A stretch of 35,277 bases of DNA from positions 1-35,277 of the forward strand of contig JANQOW010000057.1 of the NCBI GenBank assembly GCA_028285595.1, in the 5' to 3' direction. This document shows positions 1 through 10,234 of the stretch, piece after piece. The translations under genes were made by a program, and so were the position numbers. The notes below the pieces were generated by a model. The model was not told the DNA's origin. It did not search any database and saw only the letters and a list, made by a program, of their open reading frames with translations. This DNA is from Hyphomicrobiales bacterium. Its GTDB lineage: Bacteria > Pseudomonadota > Alphaproteobacteria > Rhizobiales > CAJQND01. Position 1 is the stretch's first letter. Every line of letters begins with the position of its first letter.

Positions 1-70
1 TACAAGCCGTGACACAGGCGTTGCATTCGATGCAGCGTTCGGCGTCACAAAGGAACTTCATTCTAGCCAT
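1..70 (-). CDS. Formate dehydrogenase iron-sulfur subunit, N-terminal fragment
   Basis: Only the first 23 codons lie in the window; the gene continues past the left edge. The visible protein has C-x2-C-x2-C-x3-C-like spacing (CIECNACVTAC), the first ferredoxin-type 4Fe-4S motif expected near the N terminus of the electron-transfer (beta) subunit of membrane-linked formate dehydrogenases. The start is the ATG at 70. It lies 12 bases after the stop of the catalytic-subunit gene, so the two are co-transcribed. By family knowledge this subunit passes electrons from the molybdenum subunit to a cytochrome b or quinone partner, which would be encoded further left. The protein family is clear from context; the rest cannot be judged here. 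Confidence 0.85.
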   Translation of the reverse strand, partial: MARMKFLCDAERCIECNACVTAC

Positions 71-81
71 TGTGGTTCTCC

Positions 82-2994
82 TTACGCTTTCTCAATGCGA
101 CACAGGGTTGCTTTGGATTCCTGCATCTGGGTCACGCTGTCATAGCCATAGGTCTGGGCCGTGTTGCTGGCTTCGCCAAGCACGTACGGATCAGCACCTT
201 CTGGATATTTCGAGCGTTGGTCCTCGCCCTGGAAGTGGCCACCGAAGTGGAACGGCATGAACGCGACGCCCGCGGCAACCCGTTCGGTCACCATGGCTTT
301 CACCTTCACCTTGCCGCCTTCAGCGCCCATATGGGTCGGCGGAGCCTTCACCCAGACCATGTCGCCTTCCTTGATGCCTTTGTTGTTGGCATCACGCGGA
401 TTGATTTCGACGAACATGTCCTGTTGCAGTTCGGCAAGCCACGGGTTCGACCGTGATTCATCGCCGCCACCTTCATATTCCACGAGGCGGCCCGAGGTGA
501 GAACCGTCGGGAAGTCCTTGGAATAATCGTTTGCCTGAATGGAGGCATACTTGGTGGGCAGACGATAAGCCTGCTTGTCTGCGTAGGTTGCATATTTCGG
601 CAACAGGTCGCGGCGCGGCGTGTACAGCGGCTCGCGGTGCAACGGCACCGGATCCGGGAATGTCCACACCACCGCACGTGCCTTGGCGTTACCGAACGGT
701 GCACACCCGTGCTTGATGGCCACACGCTGGATACCGCCGGAAAGGTCGGTCTTCCAGTTTGTCTTTTCACCGGCAATCGCATCGATTGTGGCGCGCTCCT
801 CAGCGGTGAGATCTTTGTCCCAGCCGAGTTTGGTGAGCATTGCCATGGTGAATTCCGGGTGGCCGCCTTTCAGCTCGTTGCCAACCGGGTAAGACAGGCC
901 TTCCACGGCGCCTTCGGTGAGAAGGTTGCCGCCGCCCCAATCGTCCGGTGCTTTCACACCGAAGCGGGCACGGAAGTTCAAGCCACCTTCAGCAACCGGC
1001 ATTGACGGGTCGTAAAGGTTCGGCGTGCCGGGATGGTTCATTTCCGGAGTGCCCCAGCAAGGCCAAGGCAGGCCGTAGTAATCGCCATCGCATGGACCGC
1101 CATTGGCCCTGAGTGAGGTTCTGTCGAAGGTGTGCTGGTTCGCCATGTGCTTCTTCAGGCGCTCTGGGGACTGACCGGTGTAACCGATGGTCCACATACC
1201 GCCGTTGAATTCGCGCGTGACGTCTTCAAGCACAGGCTCGTCGTTCTCGACCTTAACGTTCTTGAACATCTCGTCGGCATAGCCAAGCTTCTTGGCCAGC
1301 TTGTAGAGAATGGTCTGATCGGGAAGGCTTTCGAACAGCGGGTCCACAATCTTCTCGCGCCACTGGAGCGAGCGGTTGGACGCCGTGGCCGAGCCATAGG
1401 TCTCGAACTGGGTGGATGCGGGAAGCAGATAGACCCCGTCCTTACGGTCGTGCATGACGGCCGTCATGGTCGGATACGGGTCGATCACCACCAGCATATC
1501 CAGCTTCTTCATGGCTTCCACCATTTCCGGAAGACGTGTCTGCGAGTTCGGAGCGTGGCCCCAGAAAATCATCGCTTTCAGGTTTTCCGGCTGATCGATG
1601 TTGCCCTTGTCTTCAAGGACGCCGTCGATCCAGCGCGAAACTGGAATACCCTTGGACTGCATCAACTTCTCTGAGGCAAAGCGCCCGGCGAGATAGTCGT
1701 AGTCCACGTTCCAAACGCGGGACCAGTGCTTCCAAGAGCCCTTCTTCAGGCCATAGTAGCCCGGCAACGAGTGCGACAGGACGCAGAAGTCGGTTGCGCC
1801 TTGCACGTTGTCGTGGCCGCGGAAGATGTTGGTACCACCACCCGATTGGCCCATGTTGCCCAGCGCGAGCTGGAGCACGCAGTAAGCGCGGGTGTTGTTG
1901 TTACCATTGGTGTGCTGGGTTCCGCCCATGCACCAGATGACCGTACCCGGCTTGTTCTGAGCCATGGTGCGGGCCACGCGGCGCATTTGCGACTTGGGCA
2001 CGCCGGTTACCTTTTCAACCTCTTCCGGGTTCCACTTGGCAACCTCTTCCTTGATCTTGTCCATGCCCCACACGCGGTGGCGGATGAACTCTTCATCTTC
2101 CCAGCCGTTCTCGAAGATGTGCCACAGGATGCCCCAAACAAGAGCAACGTCCGTGCCCGGGCGGAACCGGACATATTCCGACGCCTTGGCGGCCGTGCGC
2201 GTGTAGCGCGGGTCGCAGACGATCAGCGGAGCGGCATTTTCTTCCTTGGCTTTGAGCACGTGCAGCAACGACACCGGGTGCGCTTCAGCCGGGTTACCCC
2301 CGATGATGAAGATCGCCTTGGATTTGTGGATGTCATTGTAGCTGTTGGTCATCGCACCATAGCCCCAGGTGTTTGCAACACCGGCCACAGTGGTGGAGTG
2401 ACAGATCCGTGCCTGGTGGTCACCGTTGTTGGTGCCCCAGAAGGCATACATCTTACGGAACAGGTAGGCCTGTTCGTTGTTGTGCTTGGCAGAGCCGAGC
2501 CAGTACACCGAATCCGGGCCCGCGCTTTCGCGGATCGACAGAAGCTTGTCGCCGATCTCGTTGATCGCATCGTCCCAGGAGATCCGGGTCCATTTGCCGT
2601 CTACCAGCTTGGTGGGATACTTCAGCCGGCGCTCGCCGTGGGCGTGTTCACGCACCGCTGCACCCTTGGCGCAGTGAGCGCCCAGGTTGAACGGGCTGTC
2701 ATAGCCGGGCTCTTGCCCAACCCAGACACCGCCTTGCACTTCAGCAAGCACTGTACAGCCTACCGAGCAGTGGGTGCAGATCGATTTCTTGATCTCAATC
2801 GCGCCCGCGGCAGTCTGTGCCTCGGCCTTCGTCACCATGCCGTTCTTGAGCGTCGAAGCCGCTGCCAAACCACCGATGGCAAGGCCCGACCTCTTCAGGA
2901 ACGTACGACGGTCAATCGCGCCGCCGGTGAGCTCCGTTAGGGCCGATGACAAACGGGGGCCTATCGCCACCCCACCTGTCTTCTTCCTAAGCAT
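82..2994 (-). CDS. fdhA: Formate dehydrogenase catalytic subunit (Mo-bisMGD, TAT-exported, Cys type)
   Basis: This 970-aa protein oxidises formate to CO2 with a molybdenum (or tungsten) bis-MGD cofactor. Residues 29-36 are a twin-arginine signal (RRTFLKRS) followed by a hydrophobic stretch, so it should be exported folded to the periplasm. A 4Fe-4S site is formed by C73, C76, C80 and C108. The metal ligand sits in RICHS at C198-H199: a cysteine, not selenocysteine, with the neighbouring histidine typical of formate dehydrogenases. The length is normal for the respiratory family. The ATG at 2994 is preceded by GGAGATAAAT, a good ribosome binding site. The gene lies 92 bases after a small TAT protein gene and 12 before the Fe-S subunit. 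moaA, needed for its cofactor, lies 3 kb away. It is most like the Fdh-N/Fdh3-type group that uses a separate TorD-like chaperone. Family call is secure; the electron acceptor is not visible. Confidence 0.96.
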   Translation of the reverse strand: MLRKKTGGVAIGPRLSSALTELTGGAIDRRTFLKRSGLAIGGLAAASTLKNGMVTKAEAQTAAGAIEIKKSICTHCSVGCTVLAEVQGGVWVGQEPGYDSPFNLGAHCAKGAAVREHAHGERRLKYPTKLVDGKWTRISWDDAINEIGDKLLSIRESAGPDSVYWLGSAKHNNEQAYLFRKMYAFWGTNNGDHQARICHSTTVAGVANTWGYGAMTNSYNDIHKSKAIFIIGGNPAEAHPVSLLHVLKAKEENAAPLIVCDPRYTRTAAKASEYVRFRPGTDVALVWGILWHIFENGWEDEEFIRHRVWGMDKIKEEVAKWNPEEVEKVTGVPKSQMRRVARTMAQNKPGTVIWCMGGTQHTNGNNNTRAYCVLQLALGNMGQSGGGTNIFRGHDNVQGATDFCVLSHSLPGYYGLKKGSWKHWSRVWNVDYDYLAGRFASEKLMQSKGIPVSRWIDGVLEDKGNIDQPENLKAMIFWGHAPNSQTRLPEMVEAMKKLDMLVVIDPYPTMTAVMHDRKDGVYLLPASTQFETYGSATASNRSLQWREKIVDPLFESLPDQTILYKLAKKLGYADEMFKNVKVENDEPVLEDVTREFNGGMWTIGYTGQSPERLKKHMANQHTFDRTSLRANGGPCDGDYYGLPWPCWGTPEMNHPGTPNLYDPSMPVAEGGLNFRARFGVKAPDDWGGGNLLTEGAVEGLSYPVGNELKGGHPEFTMAMLTKLGWDKDLTAEERATIDAIAGEKTNWKTDLSGGIQRVAIKHGCAPFGNAKARAVVWTFPDPVPLHREPLYTPRRDLLPKYATYADKQAYRLPTKYASIQANDYSKDFPTVLTSGRLVEYEGGGDESRSNPWLAELQQDMFVEINPRDANNKGIKEGDMVWVKAPPTHMGAEGGKVKVKAMVTERVAAGVAFMPFHFGGHFQGEDQRSKYPEGADPYVLGEASNTAQTYGYDSVTQMQESKATLCRIEKA

Positions 2995-3085
2995 ATTTAT
3001 CTCCTCAGATAGTGAGGTCCTGATCGACCTCTGGATATCCCTGACAATTCAGGGATGGGTTGAAGTCAGTTGATACCGCCCGGTC

Positions 3086-3274
3086 CTAGAACCGTGCAGA
3101 ATCGTAGTAGGTGCGCACGTGCTCGGTTTCCCGATACCCGCCAGCATCCTTACCGACTTCAGCAGCCTCAACATCGCTTCCTTGAACAGCCATTGCGGTG
3201 CCACCTGTTACGGCGGCCACTCCGGCCAGTTTCAAGAAGTCACGGCGTCCAGACTTGACATCAGTTTCAGACAT
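3086..3274 (-). CDS. Small twin-arginine protein of formate dehydrogenase clusters
   Basis: This 62-aa protein has a twin-arginine motif (RRDFLKLAG) at residues 10-18 and an alanine/glycine-rich hydrophobic stretch, then a polar tail ending TYYDSARF. It matches the short TAT-target proteins that regularly sit between the TorD-type chaperone gene and the catalytic subunit in formate dehydrogenase operons. The role in the family is not established; a small accessory or anchor subunit is plausible. The ATG at 3274 has an excellent ribosome binding site (GGAGGAAAGCGAG). It lies in the leftward operon, 157 bases after the chaperone gene and 91 before the catalytic subunit. Confidence 0.88.
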   Translation of the reverse strand: MSETDVKSGRRDFLKLAGVAAVTGGTAMAVQGSDVEAAEVGKDAGGYRETEHVRTYYDSARF

Positions 3275-3431
3275 CTCGCTTTCCTCCTATATGCGGCGTC
3301 CCGTACCCGATCGGCCGCGTTGCTTAAGCTTAAGTCTCTTTAACTCCCTACTCCGGCACCTTGAGGCGGCGCTCTCGTTCTTGCTTTCTGACCGGGTCTG
3401 CAGCCCTGGCCGGAACTTTGTTTGTCGCTCC

Positions 3432-4034
3432 TCAGCTCATTTGGAAAGCGGCTTCCTCAATCTCCATGAAGGCTTTCCCAACCGTGCCGAGGGCGGCGTA
3501 AAACACAGACGATTTGGCGTTCTCCAGATCGGTAAAGAAATGCCGGATCCAGGCGCTCAAATGCTTGTTAAAGAACTCTTTTTGCCCCTCAAGGCTGCCA
3601 TCGCCGAAATCGCCTTCGATGAGGCCGGCCATCATTTCGCACAAGGCCCCTGCGTGGTCCTCGGGCTCCTTGATGTGTTCGGCGCGCTTGATGCCAAGCT
3701 CGGCCATGTCGCCGCGCAGCTTGGCCAGGGGCTTTTCGTTCAAAAAACCGGTGAGATAGTAGGATGCATAGGGCAGAAGCTCGCCGCGGCCCATGCCGAT
3801 GAAGAGGTCGTTATACTCCTGCTTCAAGGCAGGCTCTTCGCACTTGCCGGCAAGCTGCGCCACTGTAGAAATGGCCTGCCCCAAGGGGCTCTCATCGCCG
3901 TTCAACTGGGCGGCGAGATCCAATTCGTCCTGTTTGGGGGGAGCCTGAAGATAAAGCGCAAGCAAGCGGTAGAGCTGCGCGCGCAGCACATCCTCATCCA
4001 AAAGTTCGGTTTTCACGGCTTCTGCAGCAGCCAT
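3432..4034 (-). CDS. TorD/DmsD-family molybdoenzyme chaperone
   Basis: This 200-aa, mostly alpha-helical, leucine-rich protein has the size and sequence character of the TorD/NarJ/DmsD redox-enzyme maturation proteins. These bind the TAT leader of a molybdoenzyme and hold export until the cofactor is inserted. The segment LYRLLALYLQAPP near residues 20-33 is the usual N-terminal signature region, and the stretch around EPEDHAGALCEMM at 122-134 matches the conserved ExxDH region of the family. It is the first gene of the formate dehydrogenase operon, so FdhA is its likely client. The ATG at 4034 follows a purine-rich AAGAAGAGTGG leader. Confidence 0.88.
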   Translation of the reverse strand: MAAAEAVKTELLDEDVLRAQLYRLLALYLQAPPKQDELDLAAQLNGDESPLGQAISTVAQLAGKCEEPALKQEYNDLFIGMGRGELLPYASYYLTGFLNEKPLAKLRGDMAELGIKRAEHIKEPEDHAGALCEMMAGLIEGDFGDGSLEGQKEFFNKHLSAWIRHFFTDLENAKSSVFYAALGTVGKAFMEIEEAAFQMS

Positions 4035-4164
4035 CCACCACTCTTCTTTTTCTACTAGTGGCCTGATTCTTCAGGTCTTCTTGAGCGTTTCCTGGAAATT
4101 TGAACGATTCCAATGTGCAGTGTGCGCCTATTGCGCCTTCAAGGCAAGCTGAAGCGCCGCACTA

Positions 4165-4179
4165 TTCCATTATGTGGAA
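4165..4179. promoter_or_regulatory. Inverted repeat TTCCA-N5-TGGAA upstream of the formate dehydrogenase operon
   Basis: TTCCATTATGTGGAA has two 5-base arms with a 5-base spacer. It lies about 130 bases upstream of the chaperone start in the 240-base region between that gene and the end of the lipoprotein gene. Position and symmetry fit an operator for the formate dehydrogenase operon. The bound protein is unknown, and arms this short can arise by chance. Confidence 0.3.
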
Positions 4180-4276
4180 CCGAATTTCCCCACGTTGGAC
4201 AGCTCGGCTGGATGGACGGATTGCCATACAGTCAGTGCGGTCTGCGGGTTTGCTGTGAATGCGGCCGGCAGGCCAT

Positions 4277-5083
4277 TCAACCGGCTTTTCTGCGTTTCAA
4301 CAGTTTGGCTTGCCGGCTTCTCAGAAGCATTTGGAACATCTTTTTCACTTTGGGTGTCAGTTTCACATAAGCTTCGGTCATGACGTCTCTGCGCAACTCT
4401 TCCCTGACCGCATCTGCTCCCCAAGTCGTGCTGAAGCGATCCAACTTTGCCTCTGTGGAAACCGATCCGTATGGATAGCCGTTGCGCACGTCGACCAGCA
4501 AAGCGCGCGCATTTGCTTCCGCCTTTATGCTGCGTGTGGGCAAAACTGCACCTCCGATTATCGTCAGATCTGTGAAGGCCAATGGCGTTTCATACTTTTT
4601 GGACAACCCATTCATTTCATACACGAGGACAGCGTCCAAATGCTGGTGGGCTGCAGCAAGGCGTATTCCCTCCAAGGAGTATCGAGTGCCCGTAAAGTGT
4701 GACAAGCTGCGGGTAGGGCCGTTCGTGCCGAGAACGTTTACGGTGACGAATTGACCAACCTGACGATGGTCTGCTGAGAGAGCCTTCCACTGCTTGAGTT
4801 CGGCTGCAGGCACGTCCGTCATGCGCCCGTTCTCCAATCTTGCCAAACCAATCCGCGCCGGAAACCTTAGAATTGGTTCTATAGATGCCGCTTTCCGAAT
4901 CTTCTGCTCTAGGGGGCTCGCACTTGGGTGCTTGCGACTTTGCTTCGCGCGCGCGCTCGGCGAAGCAGCGACATCGGCCTCGTATCGGGCGACGTAGCTT
5001 TCTCCGGAGGTGAGCTGCACTTGGACCGGCGTACAGGCTCCCAAAGTCAAGACAGCAATGACAATTGCACTGGACCGCAGCAT
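4277..5083 (-). CDS. Predicted lipoprotein of unknown function, paired with the DUF6502-type gene
   Basis: This 268-aa protein starts with a lipoprotein signal: short hydrophobic segment and lipobox LGAC with the acylated cysteine at residue 17. The rest is soluble. A segment at about 130-180 resembles the part of outer-membrane or stress lipoproteins that detects an AYHQHLDAVLVYE-like strand, but I do not recognise a named domain. The C-terminus is lysine/arginine-rich. The ATG at 5083 follows AAAGGTCG. The gene has its own strong promoter, overlapped by a 27-base palindrome, and diverges from the DUF6502-type gene. This suggests it is a target of that HTH protein. The function is unknown. 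Confidence 0.8.
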   Translation of the reverse strand: MLRSSAIVIAVLTLGACTPVQVQLTSGESYVARYEADVAASPSARAKQSRKHPSASPLEQKIRKAASIEPILRFPARIGLARLENGRMTDVPAAELKQWKALSADHRQVGQFVTVNVLGTNGPTRSLSHFTGTRYSLEGIRLAAAHQHLDAVLVYEMNGLSKKYETPLAFTDLTIIGGAVLPTRSIKAEANARALLVDVRNGYPYGSVSTEAKLDRFSTTWGADAVREELRRDVMTEAYVKLTPKVKKMFQMLLRSRQAKLLKRRKAG

Positions 5084-5096
5084 CGAACGACCTTTC

Positions 5097-5123
5097 TATA
5101 AATGGGTAATTTCCCCATTTATA
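5097..5123. promoter_or_regulatory. Palindromic operator 1 (AAATGGG-N7-CCCATTT core, 10-base arms)
   Basis: The arms TATAAATGGG and CCCATTTATA are perfect reverse complements separated by 7 bases. The right end coincides with the -10 box of the leftward lipoprotein promoter, so a bound protein would block that promoter. A second palindrome with the same core and the same 7-base spacer lies 51 bases away, centre to centre, about five helical turns. Confidence 0.8.
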
Positions 5124-5145
5124 ACAATATGGAACTTTACGTCAA
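5118..5145 (-). promoter_or_regulatory. Sigma-70-type promoter for the lipoprotein gene
   Basis: Read on the minus strand: -35 TTGACG (5140-5145), a 16-base spacer, then -10 TATAAA (5118-5123). Both boxes match consensus at five of six positions. The expected start of transcription gives a leader of roughly 25-30 bases before the ATG at 5083. The -10 box lies inside operator 1. Confidence 0.65.
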
Positions 5146-5164
5146 GAAAAAAATGGGTTATTTA
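5136..5164 (+). promoter_or_regulatory. Possible promoter for the DUF6502-type gene, predicting a leaderless mRNA
   Basis: On the plus strand TTTACG (5136-5141), a 17-base spacer and TATTTA (5159-5164) form a weak promoter. Its -35 box overlaps that of the divergent promoter and its -10 lies inside operator 2. It would start transcription at or within two bases of the ATG at 5173. The match is weak; position is the main argument. Confidence 0.35.
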
Positions 5165-5171
5165 CCCATTT
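5151..5171. promoter_or_regulatory. Palindromic operator 2 (AAATGGG-N7-CCCATTT)
   Basis: AAATGGGT and ACCCATTT are perfect 8-base arms around TATTT, the same core and geometry as operator 1. It ends one base before the ATG of the DUF6502-type gene, as expected for an autoregulatory site covering promoter and start codon. Confidence 0.8.
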
Positions 5172-5172
5172 A

Positions 5173-6015
5173 ATGATTCCCGAGACCGACCAACCCCGTT
5201 CTTCAGAGCTAAATGTTTTTCGAAAGGTCCTGCGCCCGCTCATCAGGTTTGCCTTGGCTCGGCGCGTTCCAATTCAGATCCTGATCGATTTGTTGAAAAG
5301 GCTGTATGTCTCCACAGCTATCGGAGAATTCGGCTTGGAAGGGCGACGCCTGACCGATAGCCGGATATCAGTGCTTACCGGACTGCAGCGCAAAGACATC
5401 AAAGCTATTCGTGCCTCTACCGGCAAGGACGCGATGGGCACCGTCAGTGCCGGACACTTGGCGCGGCTGGTGGCCCATTGGCGGGGGGCTGCAGGATATC
5501 AGGACGGGCAGGGAGCCCCGCTCAAGTTGCCCAGAACGGGCGCAGATCCTTCCTTTGATACGCTGGTAAGGGTGATCAGCCACGACATCCACCCACGGAC
5601 TTTGCTCGATGATCTGCTCGCCCTTGGGCTTGTGAGCGTGGAGGACGATATGGTTGTTCTCATCGCTGATGCGTTTCTGCCTCATTCTGATCAGGACGCA
5701 CTTCTTGCCTACCTGGCGCACAATCTGGGTGATCACGCCACGGCTGCTGTAGCAAACGTGCTGGCTGCTCCATCTCCCGGCGCGCACTTCGAACGGGCGG
5801 TCCACTACAATCATCTAAGTGAAAGCTCGTTGAATGAGCTTGAATCCCTTTCCCGGCGCCTGCTGCAACAGGCGCTGGAGCAGATCAACGCCCGCGCGAT
5901 CGAACTGCAAGACCGCGACAAAGGTGACGCCGCTACCACCAACCGTTTCAGGTGTGGTGCGTTTGTTTTCTGCGAAGACAGCAATGACCCTCCTGCAAGG
6001 ACCAGTGCTCAATGA
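5173..6015 (+). CDS. DUF6502-type HTH protein, probable regulator
   Basis: This 280-aa cytoplasmic protein resembles the DUF6502 family. The N-terminal third (about residues 15-75) reads as a winged-helix region: RFALARRVPIQILIDLLKRL, then the helix-turn-helix-like TDSRISVLTGLQRKDIKAI at about 56-74. The rest is helical, with no enzyme motif. There is no Shine-Dalgarno before the ATG at 5173, because a palindrome abuts it; no other in-frame ATG lies near the N terminus, so this start is preferred and translation may be leaderless. The stop overlaps the next start (ATGA). Two matched operators in the upstream region suggest it controls itself and the divergent lipoprotein gene. DNA binding is inferred; family assignment is from memory of sequence character. 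Confidence 0.72.
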   Translation: MIPETDQPRSSELNVFRKVLRPLIRFALARRVPIQILIDLLKRLYVSTAIGEFGLEGRRLTDSRISVLTGLQRKDIKAIRASTGKDAMGTVSAGHLARLVAHWRGAAGYQDGQGAPLKLPRTGADPSFDTLVRVISHDIHPRTLLDDLLALGLVSVEDDMVVLIADAFLPHSDQDALLAYLAHNLGDHATAAVANVLAAPSPGAHFERAVHYNHLSESSLNELESLSRRLLQQALEQINARAIELQDRDKGDAATTNRFRCGAFVFCEDSNDPPARTSAQ

Positions 6016-6197
6016 AAACCGTTTTGCTCTTCATCGGGCTTTTGCTGCTTGCCGGTTGCACTGCCGCCCATCCTCCGCTCTCCGACAGGCAAGGAGAGGA
6101 GTGCGTGCAGCCGGACCCGCAAGATCCAATTGACGGCGGCATGGGCGGAACGGGCGTCTCTCCGGAGAACAAGTGCCCGCCCGGTGACGAAAACTAA
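6012..6197 (+). CDS. Small lipoprotein with GGMGGTG motif, coupled to the DUF6502-type gene
   Basis: This 61-aa protein has a hydrophobic leader and lipobox LLAGC with the acylated cysteine at residue 16. The short acidic, proline-rich mature part ends with GGMGGTG at residues 42-48. GGIGGTG-type motifs occur at the N terminus of DUF5666 lipoproteins, which I recall as frequent neighbours of DUF6502 genes; here the motif is present but the DUF5666 domain is absent. The ATG overlaps the preceding stop by ATGA, so translation is probably coupled. It may be a truncated relative or a minimal form. Function is unknown. Confidence 0.72.
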   Translation: MKTVLLFIGLLLLAGCTAAHPPLSDRQGEECVQPDPQDPIDGGMGGTGVSPENKCPPGDEN

Positions 6198-6247
6198 ACG
6201 CATCCTGCCGATCTGAACCTGGTGGCCCACGAAGATGTGGCTTGCGA

Positions 6248-6276
6248 TTGTAAGCGAAGCCGGCAACCCCTATATT
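6248..6276 (+). promoter_or_regulatory. Sigma-70-type promoter for moaA
   Basis: TTGTAA (6248-6253), a 17-base spacer and TATATT (6271-6276) lie 32 bases upstream of the moaA start. The -10 matches consensus at five of six positions and the -35 at four or five. Confidence 0.6.
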
Positions 6277-6307
6277 CACCAAAACCAACAAGCACAGGGC
6301 GCGGCTT

Positions 6308-7363
6308 ATGAGTGACACATCAGACAATATGCCAGAACCGGTCTTGGTGGATGGGCTGAAGCAAGCCTCTCCGATGATTGATCCCTTTGGGCGCGCAGTG
6401 ACCTACTTGAGGGTCTCCGTCACCGACCGGTGCGATTTCCGCTGTGTCTATTGCATGTCGGAACACATGACCTTCCTGCCCAAGCGCGATGTGCTGAGCC
6501 TGGAAGAGCTGGACCGGGTGTGCACGGCCTTCGTTGAAAAGGGCGTGAAGAAGCTGCGCCTGACCGGGGGCGAGCCCCTGGTGCGCAAGAACATCATGTC
6601 GATGATCCGCTCCCTGTCGCGGCACCTGGACTCCGGCGCGCTGGAAGAGCTGACGCTCACGACCAATGGTTCGCAGCTCACTCGCTTTGCCGATGAGCTT
6701 TACGATTGCGGTGTGCGCCGGGTGAATGTGTCGCTCGACACCCGCGATGCGGACAAGTTTCACGAGATCACCCGCTGGGGCGAACTGGCTAAGGTCGAGG
6801 CCGGCATTGAGGCGGCCCGTAAGGCCGGGCTGCATGTGAAGATCAACATGGTTGCGCTGAAAGGCGTCAACGCTCATGAGATCGACGACATGATGCAATG
6901 GTGCCATCAGGACGGCATGGACCTCACCCTGATCGAAACCATGCCGCTGGGCGAGATTGATGAGGACCGGACAGACCAGTATCTGCCGCTGTCCATGGTG
7001 CGCGCGGACTTGCGCGAGCGCTGGACGCTTGAGGATATTCCTTACAAAACAGGCGGTCCGGCCCGCTACATGGAAGTGAAGGAAACCGGCGGGCGCATTG
7101 GCTTCATCACGCCCATGACCCACAATTTCTGCGAAAGCTGCAACCGGGTGCGGCTCACCTGCACCGGCACGCTCTACATGTGCCTGGGCCAGGACGATGC
7201 GGCCGATCTCCGCGCACCCATGCGGGCCTCCAGCGGCAATGAGCTTTTGAACCGGGCCATCGATGAAGCCATCGGGCGCAAACCCAAAGGCCATGACTTC
7301 GTCATTGACCGCAACACCAAGACGCCGGCCGTCTCGCGCCATATGAGCGTGACCGGCGGTTAG
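6308..7363 (+). CDS. moaA: GTP 3',8-cyclase MoaA (molybdenum cofactor biosynthesis)
   Basis: This 351-aa radical-SAM enzyme catalyses the first step of molybdopterin synthesis, rearranging GTP to 3',8-cyclo-7,8-dihydro-GTP. The radical-SAM cluster ligands are C42-x3-C46-x2-C49. The second cluster, which binds the substrate, has C275-x2-C278-x13-C292. The chain ends in the di-glycine needed in this family (SVTGG). Length is normal. The ATG at 6308 has only a weak AGGG upstream, but the preceding promoter and the conserved N terminus support it. The FdhA cluster nearby needs this cofactor. No other moa gene is in the window. Confidence 0.97.
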   Translation: MSDTSDNMPEPVLVDGLKQASPMIDPFGRAVTYLRVSVTDRCDFRCVYCMSEHMTFLPKRDVLSLEELDRVCTAFVEKGVKKLRLTGGEPLVRKNIMSMIRSLSRHLDSGALEELTLTTNGSQLTRFADELYDCGVRRVNVSLDTRDADKFHEITRWGELAKVEAGIEAARKAGLHVKINMVALKGVNAHEIDDMMQWCHQDGMDLTLIETMPLGEIDEDRTDQYLPLSMVRADLRERWTLEDIPYKTGGPARYMEVKETGGRIGFITPMTHNFCESCNRVRLTCTGTLYMCLGQDDAADLRAPMRASSGNELLNRAIDEAIGRKPKGHDFVIDRNTKTPAVSRHMSVTGG

Positions 7364-7420
7364 AGGTCGTCCGCTCCGGCGGAACAAACGCTCTCAATGT
7401 TCACAACTGCCCGGCAGCGT

Positions 7421-7449
7421 TTGACAGCTGCCGGCACAATCATGCACAA
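7421..7449 (+). promoter_or_regulatory. Possible thiC promoter
   Basis: A perfect TTGACA (7421-7426) with a 17-base spacer precedes GCACAA (7444-7449), a poor -10 box. Transcription would start about where the TPP riboswitch begins. The -35 box sits in the loop of a hairpin with 8-base arms CCGGCAGC (7411-7418) and GCTGCCGG (7427-7434), which may also end moaA transcription, although no T-run follows. Confidence 0.4.
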
Positions 7450-7455
7450 CCAGAC

Positions 7456-7575
7456 CTGTCAGGGGAGTCTCGCTCAAGAGACTGAGAGGCTGATGGCACC
7501 TTAGGTTTTTCGCCTAAATGTGCGGCGCAGTGACCCTTTGAACCTGACCCAGTTGATACTGGCGGAGGAAGAACA
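7456..7575 (+). promoter_or_regulatory. TPP riboswitch (THI element)
   Basis: The conserved parts occur in order: CAGGGGAGTC at the start, ACTGAGAGG in the thiamine-pyrimidine binding arm, and GACCCTTTGAACCTGA followed by CAGTTGATACTGGCGGAGGAA in the pyrophosphate arm. A variable extra stem occupies about 7496-7525. It lies in the untranslated leader of thiC, where it would bind thiamine pyrophosphate and repress the gene. Confidence 0.97.
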
Positions 7576-7608
7576 AGGCAGCGGCGCACCACGCCCAATC
7601 TGCCTAAC

Positions 7609-7640
7609 CGGGCGCTTACGCAACTCTTAAGCCCGTTTCT
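7609..7640 (+). terminator. Terminator-like hairpin in the riboswitch leader
   Basis: CGGGC-GC-TTA pairs with TAA-GCCCG with a two-base bulge and is followed by TTTCT. It could stop transcription in the ligand-bound state, but the T-run is short. Confidence 0.35.
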
Positions 7641-7660
7641 CATCTGCATGATCAACAAGG

Positions 7661-10205
<2,545 letters not shown>

Positions 10206-10234
10206 CTTGCGAACTCCTGAACCGGTGATTGACG

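Noticed and set aside
2395-2415. Selenocysteine in formate dehydrogenase
   Set aside because: The ligand codon is a cysteine codon (RICHS); there is no in-frame TGA.
1726-2940. 404-codon open frame on the plus strand inside the formate dehydrogenase gene
   Set aside because: Fully antisense to FdhA, no protein-family features, and typical of high-GC shadow frames.
6320-7387. 355-codon open frame opposite moaA
   Set aside because: Shadow of moaA, which has clear catalytic motifs.
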